Shown here: positions 32,359 to 41,890 of the stretch, in pieces | Numbering within the stretch: position 1 is the first letter of the stretch | Layout of the letters: each line of letters opens with the position of its first letter | Assembly: GCF_003589595.1 (NCBI RefSeq) | Contig: NW_020653726.1 | Span: 13,782,268-13,846,267 of the forward strand | Reading direction: 5' to 3' | Source of the DNA: Hyposmocoma kahamanoa | Taxonomy: Eukaryota > Arthropoda > Insecta > Lepidoptera > Cosmopterigidae | Length of the DNA: 64,000 nucleotides | The notes under the pieces: generated by a model | Seen by the model: the letters and a program-made list of their open reading frames with translations, nothing else | Told to the model about the DNA's origin: nothing | Database searches by the model: none | Program-made: the position numbers and the translations under genes

Positions 32359-33328
32359 TAGTAGTAGTAGAGCTCCTTCTGAAAGAGTTCGTCCAGGGAA
32401 ATACTGCCTTACCTACCTTATATATTTCCACCACCAAGCAGTAATTTATTTAGTTTTCTCAAACATGCTCGAAAATGTTTGCATTACTTCAGAAAAGAAC
32501 TCGGAAAGTTTATCATTGGGCCGTGCGACTTCTTCCCAGCCAATGCCTGCAAAATGTGTATGAAAATCCATTACTGTCCACTTCTCTAAATTTTTAAATG
32601 TACCTACTATAATCTTACTATATTGAAACATGTCAACAGGCAACAGAAAAAACTCATGTAGCCAACTGCCAAGTGTTCGTAATTGCATTGTAACTTCATC
32701 GTAATATAATCGTTTTTTTTTTATGACGATAAAATAAACTAGAGTGCTTTGATATTATTTTTACGTTTTTTGGACTTTTTTCTGTGTTCGTCGTGAGAAG
32801 AGCGATAACGAAAATGCCCCCAAATACTACATATATCGAATATAGACGAGTATAATAATAATTATGTCGAAAATTTTTTTGTAACTTTATCTCTTATACA
32901 TCTTCTTCTCTATAATCTTCTACTAAATCCTCACATTGTTTGAGAAAATCATTATAAAAGCCTCGGCAGGAACGGGGATTGCTTATCTCGTCTTAATGCA
33001 ATGCTCGCTAGCGCTCGGCCTTGTAACTCATACTCATCCAGTAATCCCTTACTTCCCGGCCTCTGCAATAATTTACTATATTTATTTAATCTAATCTGAG
33101 CATTACTGTGCTGGAACACAGTAATGCAATTTTGAAGAGTAAAGGCGCTGATGAAATTACAGGCACATGGGACTTGTCAACTTATATATATCTGGGTGAC
33201 AGGCGCAGTGGTGGTGCCCCTCAGATCTATGTGATTTAAAGTGGTACTACAACTGTAATAGATAGGCGTGTCGCTTACCACCAGGCGCATGGCTTGTTCG
33301 TCCCGTCAATTGATATTATTAAAAAAAA
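32359..33328 (+). repeat. Family A copy 13, split by an insertion
   Basis: The 5' part 32359-32444 ends in the hairpin (CAAGCAGTAA). The 3' part 33089-33328 resumes ATCTGAGCATTACTG and runs to the poly(A). The 644 bases between are foreign. TTTATTTA occurs at both junctions (32445-32452, 33081-33088) and may be its 8-bp target duplication. Confidence 0.8.
32453..32690 (+). pseudogene. Mariner transposase 3'-end relic
   Basis: Base-level match to the 3' part of the mariner at 39.2 kb: AACATGCTCGAAAATGTTTG, AAAGTTTATCATT and GCAAAATGTGTATGAAAATC, in the same order and here on the plus strand. Reading frames are broken. The 80-codon minus-strand ORF at 32446-32688 is only its antisense shadow. 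Confidence 0.55.
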
Positions 33329-33853
33329 TTCAAACCCGCAATTCACACCCTTGGAGTAACAAAGCCACATCTACAAAATAACAACTTATCAGAAAAGCGG
33401 TTTACAAAATCTACAATTACAAAATCTGAAAAATCTGAAAATAATCGATAACTTTTTTATGCTTAATATTAAGTGGGAGAGTTATAAATTTTCTCATATA
33501 CCTACTTATATAATTTGTTTCATGCAGTTCGTATATCACACGTGGCTTTATTATACCCATGGTACGAACTAGTGATAATCGTTTAATGAATAACCACGAA
33601 AGTCTGAAAACCTATATTGAACACCATCCATACATTTTCCGAGTCACAACATCAACATGTTAAATTTACTACGTTTAATTTAAGTGACTGTGTCCGTGGC
33701 CGAACCCCTATTTCATATTAAATAAAAACAACACAAACGTAAAAACATTGAAAATAAAAAAAAAATACGTAGGTACTATGAGTTTTCGTTAAAAACGTGT
33801 TTCTTTTTTTATTTGGTACATCCTCTTCGAACCCGTATATTATGGCGAGATTT

Positions 33854-34150
33854 TAGTAGCAGTAGAGCTCCATATGAAAGAGTTCATCCAGGGAAATACT
33901 GCCACCTAACCTATTTCTGCCGTCAAGCAGTAATGTCTGCATTACTGTGTTCCGGTTTTGAAGGGTAAGGCGCTCGTGAAGTTACAGGCACATGGGATTT
34001 GTCAACTTATATCTCGGGGTTACAGGCGCAGTGCCCCCCAGCTCTTTGCGATTTAAAGCTCTGAGTGGCACTGCAACTGTTATGGATAGGCGTGTAGCTT
34101 ACCATCACGCGCACGACATGTTCGTCGCGTCACTTAATATTATAAAAAAG
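33854..34150 (+). repeat. Family A copy 14, full length
   Basis: TAGTAGCAGTAGAGCTCCAT to TTAATATTATAAAAAAG, with hairpin CAGTAATGTCTGCATTACTG. It ends 65 bp before a Tc1 relic. Confidence 0.9.
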
Positions 34151-34214
34151 ACGATGTTTCTAAAATTTGACTATTCTATTATACTAGTGCAATTTTTCGA
34201 ATTGTGTAAGGTAG

Positions 34215-34645
34215 TGTAGAAGATGAATGGCGTTATCTACGAGTCCTCCGACCTCGTCCCAAGCGTACTCTATGGAATTTAACTCTAGGCTACAAGCTAG
34301 CCGCTCTGTGCAGCTAACAATGTCATTTTTTTTTCAATCTTGAATATACACGTTGAACAAATAAACATTATGTGGTCACGCATTATCGTGCATAAGGATG
34401 GAATCTGTGGCCATATTTACTTTAAATAAGCCAGGATTATCGTCTAAAATATTCTGTACGTGTCGGAGAGCAGTTAGAGTACCATTTTCTAGGACCATTA
34501 ACTCGATACGACTTCCTGAATATATCTCAGGCCACGCCATTATTCATCCACTACCAAAGGGCACTTTTTCTTTAAAACATGTCTATTGGTAACGTTCTTC
34601 TGGATGTCTGTACAGTACTCTTTGTTTCCCATCGTGTGTAAATAA
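34215..34645 (-). pseudogene. Tc1-like transposase relic
   Basis: Minus strand, from 34645: HDGKQRVLYRHPEERYQ, then stop and TCFKEKVPFGSG, stop, IMAWPEIYSGSRIELMVLEN, later DSILMHDNAWPHN (the second catalytic Asp of the DDE triad) and SLELNSIEYAWDEVGGLV (the 'SPDLNPIEHxWDxxG' block). This order is that of Tc1-family DD34E transposases. The third acidic residue (E of 'PIE') is retained. Three stop codons and missing pieces between DNAWPHN and SLELN make it non-functional. TIRs are not found. The 64-codon plus-strand ORF here is a shadow. Confidence 0.7.
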
Positions 34646-34747
34646 ACAAAACCCGAACTAATAATAAAATATAACCCAGGACCATCTCCTTCTATTTTTC
34701 GGACACGTGTACAAACAATAATCTGGTAACTCGATGCTCCTTGAGAA

Positions 34748-34850
34748 GTTTACAGCCATAGGTTCCCAAACTTTTTGGCTTACCGCCCTCTTAGGCACAA
34801 AAAATAATTTACACGTATTTTTTTTATATTAACAAAAAAATCACAAAATG
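34748..34850 (+). repeat. hAT terminal fragment
   Basis: CATAGGTTCCCAAACTTTTT then GGCTTACCGCCCTCTTAGG resembles the CAGTGGTTC(T/C)CAAACTTTTTGG left end of Charlie-type hAT elements. I do not see the other end. Confidence 0.4.
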
Positions 34851-34852
34851 AC

Positions 34853-35086
34853 CCGCCCCTCCGTTTGGCGCGGGAGCCCAGGAGCAAGCTGAGGCGGCCG
34901 GGCGGCGTTGTGGTGAATGTTCACCGATCCCACGGCGCCGACTGAATCGGCGAGAGGTAAACCCGGGGGATTTTAGTGATGTTGGCTCCCCAGTCTGTGG
35001 GGAGAGTCCTCACATAACCCCTGATCCCTGGACTCAGGGCTAGACTCAGGAGTATCTATAAAGATTGCTCCCGTCGAAAAAAAAGG
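34853..35086 (+). repeat. GC-rich retroposon 3' end with poly(A)
   Basis: About 61% GC in AT-rich surroundings: GGCGCGGGAGCCCAGGAGCA, GAGGCGGCCGGGCGGCG, GGCTCCCCAGTCTGTGGGG, CCCTGGACTCAGGG. It ends GCTCCCGTCGAAAAAAAA. It looks like the 3' UTR of an R1-group or similar LINE. Single copy in the window. Confidence 0.4.
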
Positions 35087-35464
35087 TGCCAATGTTCGAA
35101 ATTTATGCAAATGCAATATTTATGACAAGGAGAGCAGCATTGTTGCCTCAAAATTTTTGAAATTTCTTCCGGACCTGAAATGCTCTGAGATATCGATTTC
35201 TACTCATTTAAATTCAAACCACTATAAAATAAAGGCAGCACTTTATGTGTATGTCATGCTTACATCCCATCAACTATTTAAAGGTTACGCTTTAGCGGTC
35301 TGATATTGAGAGAATGTCAATCATGAAAAAGCGAACAATACGGGTTATCGCGGGCATTTCGTTAATTATAGAGTAAAGATTGCAATTTCATTGCACATAC
35401 ATATACGAAGATTCACGGAACAAAAACGATGCAGCGATTAGACATACATACATTGATATACCAC

Positions 35465-35650
35465 TAAAAATAAACTTAAAGTCGCTTTCACATTTATATG
35501 GCAGACTTGTTCCCTTAACGGCATAACTTGGAGCATTTCAAAAACATTTGAGAGTGAATGGGCATTATTTAAGTATGCATGCTCCATCGCCGATCTCGTC
35601 GTACTTTCTGTCAGGTGAAATGGACTGTGCACACTTTTTTTTTTAAATAA
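35465..35650 (+). repeat. CR1/Jockey LINE 3' end, fragment
   Basis: CATAACTTGGAGCATTTCAA, GAATGGGCATTATTTAAG, CATGCTCCATCGCCGATCTC and TCAGGTGAAATGGAC, then a T/A-rich tail. Same family as 38170-38914 and 12555-12685. Confidence 0.7.
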
Positions 35651-36104
35651 GAATAATAAACTAGTAACAAATAAAACTAGATTAGCAAACACTTTAAAAC
35701 GAGGCATAAATTAGGCTCCTAGTGTATTTAACTTGATTATAGCCACATTCAAGCAAAAACTAAAACTAAGTTAACTAAACTTTTAAAAAGTTATTGCTTG
35801 AAATAAGTAAAAATGAATGTTCTTAACCAAGCCGTCGTATAATGTCAGAACTTACATTCTGCCCTCCTCATCATGACTAACGTAATGGACATTTCAAACA
35901 TCATACTGAAACAATATGATGATTAGAACTTACTGTAATTATGTATACTCTGTATACTTTTATAATTAAAGTTTGTATTCCTATGTACTGTGTTGTCTTG
36001 GTGAATAAACATTTGAATGTGAATTTGAAAACTTCTTAGCGTGAGCACTATGTTCACAATGAATTGGTCTTCTCGAATAGTAGTGCACCTATACTGAATC
36101 GCTG

Positions 36105-36205
36105 GTTTAAATCTTTGTGATTTCAAGCGATGAGTGGCACTGCAACTGCCATGGACAGGTGTGTCGCTTACCATCAGACGCACGACTTGTTCGTCCCGTC
36201 ACCTA
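36105..36205 (+). repeat. Family A copy 15, 3' part only
   Basis: TTAAATCTTTGTGATTTCAAG to TTCGTCCCGTCACC, ending at the palindromic MITE. Confidence 0.8.
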
Positions 36206-36207
36206 TA

Positions 36208-36331
36208 GGGCTAGCACGATAAGGCGCGACTTGAGCGAAAGCGACATAAAGCGCGAGATACAGCTATTCTCGCATAGAAATCACGCGCTCTATGTCGCTC
36301 TCGCGCAAGTCACGCCCTATTGTGCTAGCCC
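36208..36331. mobile_element. Palindromic MITE K, intact, TA-flanked
   Basis: 124 bp. GGGCTAGCACGATAAGGCG then CGACTTGAGCGAAAGCGACA pairs with the right half (reverse complement GGGCTAGCACAATAGGGCG...). TA precedes and follows (36206-36207, 36332-36333). Nearly the whole element is a hairpin. Inserted at the 3' end of A copy 15; a relative sits inside A copy 6. Confidence 0.8.
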
Positions 36332-36427
36332 TATTAGTATCGTAAATAAAATTCTCCAAACAAAATTAGTCGATAACTCTTGTATGCTTAAATAGAAGAG
36401 TCATAACAATATATATATATAATCATC

Positions 36428-36880
36428 AACTCTTTCGACTATGACATCCTTCTTGCCATTATCTGCTTTCTTAAGATCTCCTCTGCTGCAATCGCTTGGT
36501 TTTCGGGCTACTTCCGAAAATACCAAAGGATCAGAAATAATAACACTTATTCTGAATGGTCTTCTTTGACTTCAGGGGTGCCACAGGGTGGTGTACTTTC
36601 ACCTCTTCTCTTCTTGCTGTTCATAAATGAGCTCACGAAATTAATTTGCCTTCATTCCACTTATATACAGATAACTTGCAAATTTATATATACATTTATA
36701 TATGAATTTTGATGTAGCCAATACTCAATCTGTCATTGAAGCTATTAATTAATAAGGATCTTCTTGTGGTGAATGATGCGTTTGGTTTGCTTGTAAACCG
36801 AACGAAATCACAGGCAATAATCGTAGTAGCAACAGACTTTACTGCAGATTGGACTTTAATAACTCCCCAGGGTTTCGTAT
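36428..36880 (+). pseudogene. LINE reverse transcriptase palm fragment
   Basis: The plus frame reads NSFDYDILLAIICFLKISSA, then AWFSGYFRKYQRIRNNNTYS, SLTSGVPQGGVLSPLLFLLF (RT motif 4/B), INELTKLICLH, a broken YxDD region (STYIQITCKFIY) and, after shifts, ACKPNEITGNN. The 'SGVPQGGVLSPLLF' block is diagnostic of non-LTR RTs. The YADD motif is damaged (TATACAGATAAC) and several stops follow. Both ends are missing. CR1/Jockey superfamily is likely. Confidence 0.7.
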
Positions 36881-36894
36881 AATGTATATATAGA

Positions 36895-37005
36895 CTCAGT
36901 TTCTTATACGAATGATTTCATTGCATGGAAAGAAAAACTCGGGACAGCAAAGTTGGTCAAACTTAATAAAAAGTTATGTATGAAAAACTATTTATTCAAT
37001 TTTAC
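36895..37005 (+). repeat. Dispersed repeat D, copy 2
   Basis: ATGATTTCATTGCATGGAAA, CGGGACAGCAAAGTTGGTC and TTATGTATGAAAAACTA match 365-470. Confidence 0.5.
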
Positions 37006-37666
37006 CAACCGATGTTTTGCGTGTGTCTCTTTTCTTTGTGCTATAAAGAATTATACATCTTTGTCCAATATCGTGTATGATTTTCATATAATTTGAATCA
37101 ACTAAACGATTGACTATTTTATCCGACAATTTAGATGTGCAACGCCTAGTTTCCCCTACACAAAACGCCTGACAGTTACGTCCGACGAGACAGACTGACG
37201 GAACTATTGTCTCTTTCACTTTGTTATGTATGGTTCGGACACTCTTCGCACGCTTTACATGAACATATTATAATGCTTTTGTTTGTTCATTTTACATACT
37301 TGTGACTTATTGATTAGCCACGTGTATGTTGCTAAATGCAATTGTATATCATACGCAATTAATTAGTATAAGCAATTTAGATTATCTCTGAGGCTACACT
37401 AGGCCACAACTTCAAGCGCCTCGCGAGCTATTATGTAAGCCCGTACTTACGAAAGTGGTTGAACTAACCCTATTAAAATACCCATTTACTCGGAGTTTAC
37501 TCGGTTTCTAATTGTAACAGACTACTACATTATATAACGACTCTGAGACAAAATATGATTTGCGTATATGTTATCTAATACGCCTATATATGTAGAGTAC
37601 AGAATGTAAGTCACTATTATCATAAGTAGTGACTATATGAAACACCTGTTTCCACCAATGTGTTAT
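37006..37666. other. No gene seen
   Basis: A 75-codon minus frame (36992-37219) next to repeat D may be part of that repeat. No motif recognised. Confidence 0.35.
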
Positions 37667-37979
37667 TTAGTAGCAGTAGAGCTCCTTGTAAGAGAGAAGA
37701 GTTCATCTAGGGTAGTACTGCCACCTTACCTATTTCTGTTGCCAAGCAGTAATGTCAGCATTACTGTATTCCGGCTTTGAAGGGCAAGGGTGCTGGTGAA
37801 ATTACAGGCACATGAGACTTGTCAACTTACGTCTTAGGGTGGCGGGAGCAGTGGTAGTGCCCCTCACATCTTTGCAATTCAAAACTCTGAGTAAGTAGCA
37901 GTGCAACTGTTATGGATAGGCGTGTAACTTACCATCAGGCGCACGACTAGTTCGTTTCGTCACTAATATGAAAAAAAAT
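37667..37979 (+). repeat. Family A copy 16, full length
   Basis: TTAGTAGCAGTAGAGCTCC to ACTAATATGAAAAAAAA. AATGTGTTA before the start resembles AATGTAGTTA after the tail, a possible target duplication. Confidence 0.9.
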
Positions 37980-38169
37980 GTAGTTAATTAAATCTGACTC
38001 GCATTCTTATTGAATCACCAATAGAAACTCTCTAAATCTTTCCGTCTCTCCTCCTCTCCTAGTCTTCGTTTTCATTTATACATACGCCGTTGCAATAAAT
38101 TATTATGAATTATGAATTATAATGATGTAATCCAAAACATTCAATCATTTTTCATTACTTTCAGTCGCT

Positions 38170-38914
38170 AAGGAACATTCTATATATGGTTAGCTGTTTG
38201 GATTTGACACTCAAGGCAGTCTCCGATGGGGGCGATGCCAATCTTGTCAAATTTAATGCTACCAAAATGCAGGCGTGTCTATTCTCCACAAAACGGAATC
38301 CCTTTGAGCTGACTCCGACTTTTCGTGATATATCCATACCGATAGCCGACCGTCTCCAGCTACTTGGAATGGTCCTGTCGTCCAATCTGAACTTCGACAG
38401 ATACATTGAATTGATGGCCAAAAATGCAGCCAGGAAGCTTGGCATCCTTTCCAAGGTGAGGCGTTACTTCACCCCGGGACAGTTGCTTCAGCTGTATCAT
38501 ACACAACTCCGGTCGTGTATGGAGTACTGCTGCCACCTTTGGGATGGCTCTGCTACATACCAACTGGCCACCTTGGATTCAATTGACAAGTATGCCAAGA
38601 GGCTGCAGGACCTTGAACACCGCCGTGAAGTTGCCTGCTTATCGGTATTTTACAGGATATATCATGGAGAGTGCGCGATGGAATTTAATTGGATATTCCA
38701 AAAATTCGCACGAAGCGTTACGCTTCCACATTTATATGGTGAACGGTTATGGAGTGGAATTCCCTACCTGCAGACTTGTTCCATGAACGTTATAACTTGG
38801 TCGTTTTCAAGACGAAAGTGAATAGGCATTATTTAGGGGTACATGCTCCATCGTCGACCTCATCGTCACTTTCCATCAAGTGAGATGGAGACGGATACAT
38901 TTAAATAAAAAAAC
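38170..38914 (+). mobile_element. CR1/Jockey-type LINE, 5'-truncated
   Basis: RT C-terminal coding part, then a 3' UTR (GGCATTATTTAGGGGTACAT, GTCGACCTCATCGTCAC, TTCCATCAAGTGAGATGG) and an A-rich end TTTAAATAAAAAAA. The 3' UTR recurs at 12555-12685 (minus) and 35465-35650. Confidence 0.8.
38186..38821 (+). pseudogene. LINE reverse transcriptase C-terminal part
   Basis: 211 open codons. Recognisable blocks: NLVKFNATKMQACLFSTK (after the palm), LLGMVLSSNLNFDRYIE, RYFTPGQLLQLYHTQLRSCM, EYCCHLWDGSATYQLATLDS, EHRREVACLSVFYRIYHGEC. These are typical of the thumb and connection of a very common lepidopteran CR1/Jockey LINE. After HGEC the frame loses resemblance (an indel), and a segment seems absent between YAKRL and LEHRR. 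It lacks the catalytic core, so it is an old 5'-truncated insertion despite the long frame. Confidence 0.75.
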
Positions 38915-38991
38915 TCACTATATTTTTTATCAGTCTTTACTGTAATAAATTAACTAGTGCTCTATTCATTGTAGAACCAGTGTTATTTATC

Positions 38992-39065
38992 GGAAATAAT
39001 AATAATAATAATAACGCGCGCACGCATAGCCCCGCACTAGGCAAGGGTCCGCCCAGCCGTCCGCT
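38992..39065 (-). repeat. Retroposon 3' end I, copy 3
   Basis: The minus strand reads GCCTAGTGCGGGGCTATGCG, then GCGCGTTATTATTATTATT. The (AAT)n at 38998-39014 is its tail. Confidence 0.5.
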
Positions 39066-39078
39066 GCGTAATGCAGGA

Positions 39079-40990
39079 TTATGAATGTAGTCCAGCAAGC
39101 TCCGCCCACCGCCAGCAATGCAGATAGCAGTGCGCTGCAGAGCGCAGGAGTATGAGAAGTCCTGCATGATGGACTGCCATTTTGTGCGCAGGAGAGTGAA
39201 TGTTATTTGCAAAACAGTAATGGATTTTCATACTTACTTTGCAGGCCTTGACCGGGAAGTAATCGCATGGTCTATAAATGACAAACTTTCCGTGTTCGTA
39301 TTTTTGAAAATAACGCAAATATTTCCGAGCATGTGATGAAAATCGTTGACCACGTAACTGGTTCTTAATTTTTGGAAATAAATAAAAGTCACAAGGTGCC
39401 AGGTCGGGACTGTACACGGGATGGCTCATAAGGTCAACGTTGTTCACCTTCAAAAATTCATTTGTATGTCTGGCCGTGTGAGACCTGGCATTATCGTGGT
39501 GCAAGATGATATGGCGTTTGCGGTTAATTTACGGAGTTTGTCAATAACTTCCGGCAAACAAATGGTCGTGTACCAATTACTATTCACGGTCTTCTTATCG
39601 TATCGATGACATACGTTATACTATTGTGACCCAGAACTCAACCACGTCGACCGCGTCAGTAGTAGCCGCCATTAAATCCTCAAGCGTGCAGGTGTCAGGG
39701 TACGCAGGGCACGATATGAGGAGGGCCATCGTTTGAGTCGCACCGCATAAGCAGTCCAGGTTAGAACCATCCGAAAATCCCCACCTGAAATCAATCGGTT
39801 CTATGATTAGAAGATCGACACATTTGACAAAACTTTTCCGGCTTCTCAGTCTATGTTGCACTGTGAAATGATCATGCATTGGGCGCCAAGTGTCGATGGC
39901 CATTTTTTTCTCTTTCGCAGGATGCCGCCACATTTCTGCGGATGTTGCAATTTGCATTTTTTTGCATTGGTATTTGTTGAAAAATGCAATTTTTCTTAAA
40001 AGTAAGCGACCTGTCCAAATACACGCCAAGATACCTCGGAGTGTCACTGTGAGCTACAGGAACACCTTGCCATACTATGTTAAGCTTTCGACCCGCCTGA
40101 CGGTTGCGTATTTATGTGGTGTGTGGTTGCGAAGATGAAAAGCGCAGGACTCAGTTTTAGATGGGTTAGGCATAAGCGAATCTCTTCTATAGTAGTGACT
40201 TAAGTTAGTAGAGCAGCGCTGTGGTTATTCTCAACTTCCACGAAATTCTCCTCTTGGGAAGTTAAAGCGAAATCATCCGCGTATAATACTATTAAGGACT
40301 ATTCACGATACAACGATTATTCAAAGTAACAGTAGCCACGTGTCCAGTTTTATTAAAAAAAAGAAGCAATCATCCGCTTAGAGGCACTTTGCACGCGCGC
40401 CACTTTGGTTGGTTTCGGCTCATCTCGTAAGACTCATACGCTCGATTGCTGCTTTATTTTGGGATCGTAACTATAAATCCATGTTTCGTCACCTGTTACT
40501 ACGTCCCATATTACATCTGACGCCCCTTCTTTGAATCTGGTAAGTGACGCGATCCGTTTTTTGAGCCTTAGTCAAATTGTGTGGTCTCGGTGGATTCCAC
40601 CGAGAGCACAGCTTTTTCAAACCCAAATGTTTGTTTAGTATTCATTGTATTTGACTCATACCTATGCCTAAAGATGCCCGAATCTCATGGTATGTCACAT
40701 GCCTGTCTGTTTTGATCATATGTCATTTGATCGACGCTGTATCGATGTTTTTGTTGTTCACAGCATTGGACGGGCGACTATCACGAAATTCGTCACTGAG
40801 TTTCACACGACCGCGTTTGAATTTTGCAAACCAGCTATAAATAGTCGTCTTGCATGGTACTTAGCTGTTAAATTACAATTAAAGTCGTAGAAATTCATAC
40901 TACAAACATTTTCTCGAGTTAATCCATGATGATGTAGACAACCAATTTCTAAAATGACGCCACAATGTAAAAACAAGTGACAGTCGGATG
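39079..40990 (-). pseudogene. Mariner transposase (DD34D), decayed and split by a LINE
   Basis: Reading the minus strand from about 40990 gives fragments of the whole protein. HTH/linker: FYDFNCNLTAKYHARR, NNKNIDT. First catalytic Asp: VTGDETWIYSYDPKIKQQSS, with a TGG-to-TGA stop soon after. Then DEPKPTKVARVQSASKRMIA and NKTGHVATVTLNNRCIVNS. The frame breaks at the LINE (39589-40297) and resumes NSNWYTTICLPE, LHHDNARSHTARHTNEFLKV (second Asp), VYSPDLAPCDFYLFPKIKNQ (third Asp, 34 residues later) and LRGQRFSS. The rest is frame-shifted. All three catalytic Asp codons survive, but several stops and shifts kill it. TIRs were not found. Confidence 0.8.
39589..40297 (-). mobile_element. 5'-truncated LINE inside the mariner, 10-bp TSD
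   Basis: ACTATTCACG flanks both ends (39579-39588, 40298-40307). On the minus strand the insert starts just before VLYADDFALTSQEENF, which includes the RT catalytic YADD (40290-40272). It then has VAHSDTPRYLGVYLDRSLTF. A large deletion follows, and then FRWGFSDGSNLDCLCGATQT, PDTCTLEDLMAATTDAVDV and EFWVTIV-stop at 39616. The 3' end is GATACGATAAGAAGAC. This is the Jockey-group LINE with a 'CxCG..QT..HLL.CP' zinc knuckle (here CLCGATQTMALLISCPAYPDTC). Because it is inserted in the mariner it is younger than it. Confidence 0.8.
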
Positions 40991-41228
40991 AAACAAAACT
41001 GTATTCTACAGCCAAAGAGTTCAATTTTCAAATATTGTAATTACTTTTTAAATATTGTTTATGTAAGTGGCCAGTTCCGGAAACTTATAGTGTGCCCTAT
41101 GTACCTGTATTCAGAGACAGTTGCGGAATTATTGTATGTATTTTGTTCTATATTTTTAATGTGTAACTAGTAATTACTTTACTGTAGTGTATGTAGAAGA
41201 AAGCTTTGTAATTTTGTAAATAAAAATA

Positions 41229-41288
41229 TGTGTGAAATGTAGTAATGAGAATAATATAGTCATTATTCTCATTACTACATTTCACACA
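41229..41288. repeat. Perfect 27-bp-arm hairpin, 6-nt loop
   Basis: Arm 41229-41255 (TGTGTGAAATGTAGTAATGA...) and its exact reverse complement 41262-41288, separated by ATAGTC. No mismatch in 27 pairs. No flanking TSD is evident. Confidence 0.95.
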
Positions 41289-41825
41289 CGTAAGCCGCCC
41301 AAGCTCAACATACACACGCTCATACACACTTTCAGTGGGACAAATATTTAGACAGATTACATAATTTAGATTAATTTAATTTTAGTCATTTGCTGTCTCC
41401 ACAAATAAAAAATTTTTCTTGTTACACTATTGTATTGGTATACCTATATAGGTTTTACATATTGTATAAATATAATAACGACAATTGTATATTTTACTAA
41501 GCCATTGGAAGGTTTGTTTGTACTTATAGCACAGGTATTCCTTTTTTAAGTACCAGCAGTCATATGTACTGATTATTTGACACTTACTGCACACTATGCA
41601 TTTTGTATTATTATTATGGCAAATAAATTTATTTATATATTATTATTATCGTTGATACAAAAATCGAACAACAAAAATAAAAAGTCCTTGGACCCGAGGC
41701 GATTGGAACTAACGCCTGTTACCACACCGTGGCCAAAGTTCTTGTCAATTGAACTCGGTCTGTAGCTTGTAAAAGCGTGGTCCCAGTATGTGGCAACAGG
41801 CGCTGGTACAGGCGAGCCCACTCGT

Positions 41826-41890
41826 ATCGCATCTTTGTATCCATAAATAATAACAAATTAGTGAACATTTCACATAAAAAATCTGAGAAG
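41826..41890 (+). repeat. SINE E tail fragment
   Basis: TATCGCATCTTTGTATCC, AATAATAACAAATTAGTGAA and CATTTCACATAAAAAA match the E body. The sequence before it (41690-41820) carries two inverted GCGCYTGTT/AACAGGCG motifs and may be a rearranged head. Confidence 0.45.

Noticed and set aside
32446..32688. 80-aa minus-strand ORF (MQLRTLGSWLHEFF...)
   Set aside because: Antisense shadow of a plus-strand mariner 3' relic; the same peptide-like stretch appears antisense to the mariner at 39.2 kb.
39118..39609. Plus-strand ORFs opposite the mariner
   Set aside because: Antisense of transposase coding sequence.
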